Positions 1 through 5,667 of a stretch of DNA of 5,667 nt are shown here, one piece after another (positions within the stretch are counted from its first letter, which is position 1; the number at the start of each line of letters is the position of its first letter). The position numbers and the translations under genes were made by a program. The notes beneath the pieces were generated by a model that was given only the letters and a program-made list of their open reading frames with translations, was not told where the DNA came from and did not search any database. The DNA lies in contig PIVH01000473.1 in the NCBI GenBank assembly GCA_003354225.1, positions 1 through 5,667 on the forward strand, read 5' to 3'. Source of the DNA: Globobulimina sp. (taxonomy: Eukaryota; Foraminifera; Rotaliida).

Positions 1-1
1 G

Positions 2-831
2 AATAGATGTGAATATAAAAAGATTACAACCACGTTGAAATTGAGTCAACTTGAAAAGGTTACATTGATGCAACAATATGAGAATATATTTGATGCATTT
101 GGCGATATTTCAACCACTGAAAAAAGGCTAAAGGAAGAAAGACAAGAAAATGAGAGTATATATGATGCACTTTGTCTTAAATGTGATGCGTTGCTATTAA
201 TCTCAGATCAGATCGTGGACTGTATTTGCGACTACAAACATTGTGAGACAACGATGAATAAACAAAATGATGAAACGGAGAGATTTTTTGAACAGAAATG
301 GTTGATGTTGGCACAAAATTGGCAACAATGGGGAAGAGCTACCATATTATTCTGGTTTAAATATAAAATGAAATGGTTCAAAGAGAATGACAAACAACAA
401 CAACGACAGGAATTTGAAGTGCAACATACAATGATCAGATATAATATTTGTGGCAAAAATTTAATTGAATTGCCAAAATATTTGGGCAATGTCTCTCATT
501 GCCATTGGAAACGGGAAATAGCTCAACATATAACAACGTTACATGCGCATCAAACATTGTTTGCGTCGTTTGATTATATTTCGAGGTAAATGTACATACC
601 ATAACAGTGACGATGTAAGACATAAATATAAGTAATAGGTTGGTTGTGGTGATATTCATTCCTTCCATACCACAGCAAATAGTGAGTAATGAATGTTGAT
701 TTCGCAGATTTAATCCATACAAACTACAGAATTTAGCGAAATACTTTCTATCTCTTCGTCGTATGGTCAACATAACAGCGCCAATCCAACTGCTTGATAA
801 CATTTCATCTCTTTCGGCTCTGTGCATGTAA
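2..831 (+). CDS. Helix-rich, Trp-rich protein of unknown family, 5' partial, two exons (2-585, 708-831)
   Basis: I do not recognise this protein. Exon 1 is open from the left edge, so the gene probably starts upstream. The first in-frame ATG is at 68, and the codon at 35 is TTG, an unlikely eukaryotic start. Reading on without splicing meets TAA at 587-589. Splicing AG|GTAAAT at 585/586 to CGCAG| at 707 restores the frame: split codon AG+A gives Arg, followed by FNPYKLQNLAKYF, and the frame ends at TAA 829-831. The visible product is 235 residues. It looks largely alpha-helical: a charged stretch (EKRLKEERQENE), then a segment rich in Trp and Phe (QNWQQWGRATILFWFKYKMK), then a Gln-rich linker (KQQQRQ). 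No clear membrane span or signal peptide is visible. It could be a helical scaffold or adaptor, but no domain assignment is justified. The coding call is firm and the function is unknown. Confidence 0.72.
586..707 (+). other. Intron 1 of the helix-rich gene (122 bases, phase 2)
   Basis: The donor is AG|GTAAAT and the acceptor is TTTCGCAG|ATT. Removing it joins AG to A (Arg) and opens 40 further codons to TAA. Without removal, translation stops one codon after the boundary. It is longer than the other introns in the window, so a different acceptor is conceivable, but this one keeps phase and gives a plausible C-terminus. Confidence 0.7.
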
Positions 832-1292
832 ATTAATTGTTAGTTTTTAGTTGCAATATAGAGTGTAAATTATACCTTAATATGACATTAGATCTTGCAA
901 TCAATGGAATAGAGTTTATTGTAGGAACACATAGCAATGATAATATGAGTAATAATATCAATGCAACTACAAACATCCAACACACTGGATCTTGTAATAA
1001 TATTTCCGACTCAAATGGTCCACTCTCTATGGACGTGGTAATTGATAGGTTTGGGGTAAAGTCATCTGATACCAATGAGAAACTGTATATAGATAAAAAT
1101 GAGAAGTATGAATAAACCACATTTGTGTATTTGTGCAGCTGTTGGTAGCTCCCGTGCGTGCATTACGCAACGCATATTCGCAAAAAAACGTTTGTTTACA
1201 AAACAACAATCTCCGCCTATCACCGATTTCAACTCTAGTGATCGTTTTGTATTGAAAGTTTCAATTTATTGGACAATTGAATTACGATTGCA
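832..1292. other. Intergenic stretch between the helix-rich gene and the SPFH gene
   Basis: These 461 bases hold no gene I can support firmly. The left part (about 840-1115) is AT-rich with many AAT/ATT runs, which makes it open on both strands. The right part (about 1129-1190) is less AT-rich and contains a small palindrome (5-base arms at 1155-1159 and 1165-1169). It should contain the 3' UTR of the left gene and the promoter and 5' UTR of the SPFH gene. I see no convincing TATA box or other named promoter element. Confidence 0.6.
882..1115 (+). CDS. Doubtful small ORF, Asn/Ser-rich (77 codons)
   Basis: An ATG at 882 opens 77 codons ending at TAA 1113-1115. The product begins MTLDLAINGIEFIVG and has an Asn-rich middle (HSNDNMSNNINATTN), then an acidic, Lys-rich end. 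It matches nothing I recognise and its composition is what AT-rich intergenic DNA could give by chance. Its frame is the same as that of SPFH exon 1, and a GTAAAG donor at 1056 is phase-compatible with a CAG acceptor ending at 1304. It could therefore be an extra 5' exon of the SPFH gene, but the ATG at 1293 explains that gene without it. Confidence 0.2.
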   Translation: MTLDLAINGIEFIVGTHSNDNMSNNINATTNIQHTGSCNNISDSNGPLSMDVVIDRFGVKSSDTNEKLYIDKNEKYE

Positions 1293-2723
1293 ATGCGCCG
1301 TCAGAATCACAATAATCAGCAAAGACCACTCCAATCGTCATATCCAACGCGATTGATCGATTTACCTGTTCGAAGATGCACGTCCGCACCACAAAAATTA
1401 GGAAAAAGAAGCATGAAAGATGGACAAAGAAAAGTTCCGGTGGTGTTCAGACCCACTGGACGCAGATTAGCGACAATAGTAATCCCAAAGGGATTTGTTG
1501 GTTTAGTAAATAAATTTGGAAGATGTTAAGTTTATTTTTCAATTATTGTGAATTTATTGTACTGTATTTTAATAAAATAGATGTCGGACAATGGGGTGCC
1601 GGGTTTAAATGGGTTCCTCCATATTACACGATATCACATTTAGTGCCTCAGCAATTCATTATTTATGATACGCCGGTAAAAGAATGTCCGACCAGAGACA
1701 ATGTGATGGTGACCATCGACGTTACCTTGGCGCTACGCATACGGACAGAAGATCCAAAAGCATGTTATAATTTTTGTTATAAATTAGGTGCGCGAGGTTT
1801 AGATGATCACTTAAAAGCATTTCAAGAAGAAGCGATTCGGGGAATGGTGCGGACACGAAAATATAACGAGATTTATGATTTAATCAATGCACACCAAGAC
1901 AAACAATTTGATAAATTAAAACGTGAATTGAATGACCATTTTAACCAATTTGGTGTCACCATAACTGATATCTCGGTGAAAAACGTGCATCTTCCAAAGG
2001 AATTTGCAGATAATATGCAAGAAGCCACCATCTGGCGCTCCAAAAATGAATATGAAACATTAAAACAAGAATTTGAAATTAGAGTTAAGTGTTTCTATAA
2101 TTTCATTTGTTTTGTTGTGTGGAAATTATAACATTTTTGTTTGCTGTACACAGAAAATTGATGTTCGTGAAAATGAACAGAAATCAAAACAAAAAGCAAC
2201 TGAAGATCTTGAAAAATTCACAGCAGAAAAAGACAATGAATTGGCTGAAACGATGAAAAAAAAGAAATTAGTAATTGCAGAAACAGATAAACAATTGGCA
2301 CAAATCAAAGAGGAAGAAGATGCGGATAAGTTACAAATAAAAGCCAATGCAAGTTTAGTTGTTGCCAAATTAAATCAAGAAACAGATATTCAAGCATCAA
2401 AGATACAAAGTACTGGAATGGCGGAATCGGACAAGATTAAAATTGAAACGCAAACTTATATACATAGTAAAAAAGCAGACGCGGAAGCACAAATTGCAAA
2501 GAATACCGCCGTCAGTTTAGGATTGGAAGCCGAGGCTGAAAAATTTGCATCAAAGCAATTGATTGCAAAGAGATTCTATGAAAAGAAAATGAGATCGTTG
2601 CAAATGTTAAGAGGGCTATCAGCAAATGATAATGTTGTGGTTGCTGGCAATTCGAAGGATAATATTATGGCTCAATTGGTGGCAAATCAAAAAGGTGGCG
2701 CTGTGTTAGGCATTAACCAATGA
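1293..2723 (+). CDS. SPFH/band 7 domain protein, complete, three exons (1293-1524, 1581-2083, 2154-2723)
   Basis: Splicing gives 434 residues. The start is the ATG at 1293, the first codon choice after an in-frame TGA at 1278-1280. Residues 1-60 are basic with one acidic residue (D23) before D43. Residues about 60-225 form the SPFH domain: VIPKGFVGLVNKFGRYVG (63-80), VKECPTRDNVMVTIDVTLAL (110-129, the typical 'P..C.T.DNV.V.VD' block), then GVTITDISVKNVHLPKEF (202-219, the end-of-domain 'G..V....V..I.LP' block). Residues about 228-390 are a Glu/Lys/Ala-rich coiled coil, and the tail is Gly-rich. Family members oligomerise on membranes as scaffolds for microdomains, proteases or channels. No N-terminal hydrophobic hairpin as in stomatin is present, so attachment would be peripheral, lipid-mediated or by the basic N-terminus. 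That N-terminus could also be a mitochondrial presequence. The domain call is firm; the subfamily is not settled. Confidence 0.9.
1525..1580 (+). other. Intron 1 of the SPFH gene (56 bases, phase 1)
   Basis: The donor is GAT|GTTAAG and the acceptor AAAATAG|ATG. It is very AT-rich. Joining T with AT gives Tyr78 and restores the continuous band 7 motif NKFGRYVGQWGAGFKW, which neither flanking frame contains alone. Confidence 0.92.
2084..2153 (+). other. Intron 2 of the SPFH gene (70 bases, phase 0)
   Basis: The donor is AGA|GTTAAG and the acceptor is a pyrimidine-containing TGTACACAG|AAA. It joins the two halves of the charged coiled coil (EFEIR to KIDVRENEQ). Unspliced, the upstream frame ends at TAA 2129-2131. 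Confidence 0.92.
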
Positions 2724-2768
2724 CAATGATCGCATGTATTTGTTTTGATTTTATTTATTTTGTCATTG
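2718..2768. repeat. 9-base inverted repeat carrying both convergent stop codons
   Basis: CAATGACAA at 2718-2726 and its exact reverse complement TTGTCATTG at 2760-2768 are separated by 33 AT-rich bases. The left arm contains the TGA of the SPFH gene (2721-2723) and the right arm contains the TGA of the minus-strand gene (2763-2765). A hairpin in either transcript is possible but the spacer is long, and chance is a fair explanation. Confidence 0.45.
2750..2759 (-). terminator. Overlapping AATAAA poly(A) signals after the minus-strand gene
   Basis: On the minus strand, AATAAA occurs at 2759-2754 and again at 2755-2750, starting three bases past the TGA at 2765-2763. This suits a short 3' UTR for the REJ/GPS gene and supports its ending here. 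AATAAA is common by chance in such AT-rich DNA, and signals in protists often differ, so this is modest evidence. Confidence 0.35.
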
Positions 2769-5666
2769 ATATTGAATGTTTGTTAAACTTAACCTGTTCA
2801 AATGAGCACACGCACAAACTGTTGCATCCAAAGTATAATTTACAATCCAGCAGCCATCGCCAGACCATGTTTGCGTTTCCCATTCGAAATAAACGCACTG
2901 TGGAATGCGATATGTTGTATTTATTGCCAAGATATCGTCCCAATCGTTAATTTCCTGATTGCTAATGATTGGTAACTTGAACATGATAGCTTCGCATTCA
3001 TCTGTAAATTGGAGGTCATCTATGTGTGTTTGCGATTTGTTATCTTCATTCACTGAGTACAAATCTATTTGAATGGATGTACTGATGGGTTCTGATCCAT
3101 TTTCATATGATATCCATTGCGGAACAGCATAACTAAGCCGATAATTATCATACAAATCATGCAAATGACACAATGGATAAAGAAACAATTAACTTTAAGA
3201 CAATGCAGTCTGTTTGATAAGCTGTGATATAATTATTCATTGATGATGGTATATGCAATGCTGTTAATCCACAGTCAATTGAATCTGTTTCGGATCTGAT
3301 CACCTGTACTTGGGCACCTTTTCCATGCCACGATAGTGCCTCTCCAACGGCGAATTTGTTTGAAAATATCAGATTTACATTTTTGATCAGATTATTGATG
3401 CTCGCAATGTAATTATTGTGATCTGTTATATTTAGATTATTAAACAACTTAATAATATTATCATTTTGCTGCTGATTTAATACTTTTTTAATTAACAAAC
3501 TTAAATCAATCTTATTTTGTCGCATCAGATTGATAATCGTTAATAAATCATAATATAAGTCGTACGACATTACTTCGCTTAAATTCCATTTATTTGTCTT
3601 TGTAAAATATGCCTCTGCCATTTTGTATGGCATTGTTTGCATTAATTTATACAGCTTTATTACCATACTCTCAATATTTATATTACGTTCTAAAATCATT
3701 CCAATCGACATATCCATTAAAACTCGAACAATTTCATCAAATATACCCACAGCTAAATTATTTAACAAGTGTCGATACACCGAAATTATGGCTTTATATC
3801 GGAAAAAATCGTCGAAATCATCCATATTTACTACATGTTGACTAATATTTATATGCACATTTAGCACATTGAGAATCATCTCATTCCATTCAATATAAGC
3901 TTCATTTTTTAATAAAAGTCTCCGCGAATTATCATATCTAATCAATTGATCATACTTAAAACAACAAAACGTATTTGATAACGCCAACGCATTCTGTATC
4001 AATGATGAATAGTCTTTCTCTAAAACAGCATACTTAATTACATTGTTCCCATACACATACAGCTCACGTATATATTGTGCATTATTATTTGCAATATCAA
4101 TGGTCACATTTTGTGCAATCAGCACACAGTTACTGTCACCATTTGCATCCCGTACAATCACACGAACACTGTAATTCCCCGCACCAAGAATAAATTGAAA
4201 AAAAGATGAAAATAAAAATTCTTCATTCAGCCACGTACCGTGGCCATTTGCTATGTTATTATCCACCAACAATACATTATACATTAACGGTGCTGCAGCA
4301 GTAGTAAACTCACCACATTTTATCGTAAACACACTACTCATTGGACGTAATGGTTGATCTGTTGCAGTCAAATTACATTCTTGCCCTCTTATACCCAAAC
4401 CCAATGACACGGACACAGTGGCAATTAAATATTCATGATCCGCTATCATTTGTAGCTCATACACTGCGCCTGCATTGACAGTATCGGCAGTCTTAAAACA
4501 ACCATAGTTATCATATGTTGCACCACTGTGAGCATCCAGAATTCTGTATGGATTGATAATAAGTTGTGATGTTTTGGAGTGATAATCATTGTATGAATGA
4601 AAAAACCAAAATGAATCTAATGATGTATCAGCTGGACATACATTTTTATCAGCACAAGTCCATGAAATATGGGCGATTTTCTCATTTTGGTCAAAGTTGA
4701 CTGCCAATATGTTGCGTTGCGATGAAGGTATAACTTTGGGTAAATTCTGCCACGACGATACATGATGAATGTCCGCATTTGTAGTGGTGTGTATATAAAT
4801 AATACTGGATATATATGTGTCATTTGCTTCATAATATGTATTTATATATTTATCCTGCAATTTAACCGTCAATGAAATCTGATAAATGGCATCTTGTGTC
4901 GGAGCAAAACATCCATAATCAAATACTTTCTCTATGAGTGCGGTATCCGTATCATCATCAAAACGACAGCTTAAACTGCATTGTTTTGAATACGTTTTTA
5001 ATTCCCCATCATATACAGCACATTGCCAGTCAAATTGATAAATGTTTTTAATCCAAGCATCAAACAGTAACAGCTCTGAAAATTGGAAAAAATCATATAT
5101 GGACAGAGATAATACCACTATGTTATCCGCATTATGCACTATGGAATGTGCTGCAAATGCAATGGGCAAATCCCATACTAATTGGATGGCAATGTAATCG
5201 TGAATGGATGTGATAAATTTATCGCGTACATCAAACTGACTCATGGTTAATTTGAAATAAATGGATGGTAATAGCGAGAAATTGCCATTAAAAGAAGAAT
5301 AAAATTCAAATATGTCCATGTATAATGATTTAGAATGTATATCGATATCAAACTGATATTTTGTAATATATTCCTGCTGTGGCCATGGTACTAATATTTG
5401 CTGTGCTAATTCTTTGGGTAATTCGTATATTTGTTGCCAAGAATAGCGTACATAATCCGTGTAGTTTGTATTTGGATAACACAGAAACGGTTTGCCATTT
5501 GGAGTGATGATAATATTCGATTGTAAAAACGAATGGTACTTAATATTATTGCCTGGTATTTCCAAGGAGGGAGTTCACAGTCACCTAAATCTTTAGTTTG
5601 GACTATGTTCGTGGTATGTAGGTCAGTATTCCTGCAGGACTCGAGATAATGTTTGCCAGTGTCGTT
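2763..5666 (-). CDS. REJ-GAIN-GPS ectodomain protein, polycystin-1-like architecture, 5' partial
   Basis: The main exon runs from about 5552 to 3194 and the last exon is 3132-2763; coding upstream of 5585 is in another frame (see the 5' junction). Numbering from the TTG at 5565 (not a real start) gives 913 residues. Residues about 180-390 hold two related Cys modules (WQCA...YGCF; WTCA...YGCF). Residues about 397-488 match the C-terminal part of an REJ domain (FTIKCGEF; LGAGNYSVRVIVRDANGDSN). Residues about 490-735 are helical, as in a GAIN A subdomain; about 736-869 are strand-rich, as in GAIN B. The GPS spans 870-903 with C870, W875, W880, C885, C897, C899 and H901-L902-N903. Thirteen N-glycosylation sequons suit a secreted or extracellular location. 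Family members (polycystin-1, egg-jelly receptors, adhesion GPCRs) place this before membrane domains; here none follows, and PLAT and ion-channel segments are absent. It probably acts in cell-surface recognition, by inference. Confidence 0.82.
2796..2897 (-). other. GPS motif (GPCR proteolysis site) at the C-terminus of the REJ/GPS gene
   Basis: The motif has the canonical framework: CVYFEWETQTWSGDGC, then a Thr-containing spacer, then CACAHL. The four Cys, two Trp, the Gly-Cys pair and the His-Leu are all in family positions. The residue after His-Leu, where the nucleophilic Thr or Ser normally sits, is Asn (codon 2798-2796). GPS motifs are part of the GAIN fold and are usually followed within a few residues by the tethered-agonist strand and a membrane helix; neither is seen here. 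Confidence 0.85.
3133..3193 (-). other. Intron of the REJ/GPS gene (61 bases, phase 2)
   Basis: On the minus strand the donor is TTAAA|GTTAAT (3193) and the acceptor ATCGGCTTAG|T (ending 3133). Joining AA with T gives Asn and links the strand-rich GAIN-like region to the exon carrying the GPS. Unspliced, the frame ends at the TGA at 3159-3157, before the GPS. The matching phase plus recovery of the GPS make this convincing. Confidence 0.85.
5539..5603 (-). other. Unresolved frame change at the 5' end of the REJ/GPS gene (intron or frameshift)
   Basis: From 5666 down, a different minus-strand frame is open and looks coding (RNTDLHTTNIVQTKDLGDCE), while the main frame meets TGA at 5577-5575. 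Two GT-AG introns preserve phase: 5584-5553 (32 bases, donor GTGACT, phase 1) and 5603-5539 (65 bases, donor GTCCAA, phase 0). The second has the usual length here but a poor donor; the first has a better donor but is unusually short and not AT-rich. A sequencing frameshift is the third option. Confidence 0.5.
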
Positions 5667-5667
5667 T

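Noticed and set aside
2-585. Resemblance of the first gene to a sorting-nexin BAR domain
   Set aside because: A DY...W..W pattern recalls the SNX BAR region, but the downstream sequence does not follow the family and no PX domain is visible, so the similarity is too weak to annotate.
35-589. TTG at 35 as the start and TAA at 587 as the end of the first gene
   Set aside because: TTG starts are not expected in a eukaryote and the frame is open to the window edge. The TAA overlaps a GTAAAT donor whose splicing extends the protein cleanly.
435-827. Minus-strand ORF of 130 codons opposite the helix-rich gene
   Set aside because: It spans exon 1, the intron and exon 2 of a plus-strand gene whose splice join is phase-correct. 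It has no domain signal and reads as a shadow.
833-1120. Minus-strand ORF of 95 codons with a hydrophobic stretch resembling a membrane helix
   Set aside because: It starts at GTG, and its hydrophobicity is the antisense reading of AAT/ATT-rich DNA that is open on both strands. It has no recognisable domain. It is kept only as a remote candidate for a distal exon of the REJ/GPS gene.
1155-1169. Palindrome TGCGT-GCATT-ACGCA upstream of the SPFH gene
   Set aside because: Arms of five bases are expected by chance in a few hundred bases, and no known binding site is recognised.
2126-2368. Minus-strand ORF of 80 codons rich in Ser, Phe and Ala
   Set aside because: It is the antisense of the Glu/Lys-rich coiled coil in SPFH exon 3, which always gives Ser/Phe-rich shadows.
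3157-3194. Unspliced C-terminus of the main minus-strand frame (LIVSLSIVSFA) as a membrane tail
   Set aside because: The hydrophobic end is too short for a span and lies in intron sequence. Splicing in matching phase recovers the GPS exon.
3609-3845. Plus-strand ORFs of 78 and 72 codons inside the REJ/GPS gene
   Set aside because: Both lie opposite a continuous coding exon, overlap each other in different frames and carry no recognisable motif.

Overview
This window looks like nuclear DNA from a compact, AT-rich protist genome. Three genes need short GT-AG introns to be read through (56, 61, 70 and 122 bases where the splice phase can be checked). The exons use the standard code: TAA and TGA both serve as stops and no exon contains an internal stop. 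I see no bacterial operon signals, tRNA, rRNA, mobile element or CRISPR array. The species cannot be named from this sequence. A free-living protist such as a rhizarian or amoeboid lineage is a guess based on the REJ/GPS protein and the intron style.

Layout. (1) Positions 2-831, plus strand: the 3' part of a helix-rich, tryptophan-rich protein of unknown family, in two exons, running off the left edge. (2) Positions 832-1292: an intergenic stretch of 461 bases with one doubtful small ORF and the presumed promoter of the next gene. (3) Positions 1293-2723, plus strand: a complete three-exon gene for a 434-residue SPFH/band 7 protein (stomatin/prohibitin/flotillin superfamily) with a long charged coiled-coil tail. 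(4) Positions 2763-5666, minus strand: a large gene converging on the SPFH gene. It encodes a secreted-type ectodomain with tandem REJ-like beta modules, a helical GAIN-like region and a well-formed GPS motif, which is the architecture found upstream of the membrane domain in polycystin-1-like proteins. Its 5' end lies outside the window.

The most interesting points are in gene 4. The GPS has the expected Cys/Trp framework, but the residue after the conserved His-Leu is Asn rather than Thr or Ser, so self-cleavage is doubtful. The reading frame ends ten codons after that Asn without any membrane segment. A GTTAAG splice donor, identical to two donors used in the SPFH gene, sits exactly at that point. 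Either this is a truncated, soluble REJ-GAIN-GPS protein, or the gene continues through a long intron and the SPFH gene is nested inside it.

No functional link between the three genes is evident. The two convergent genes are separated by only 39 bases between stop codons.
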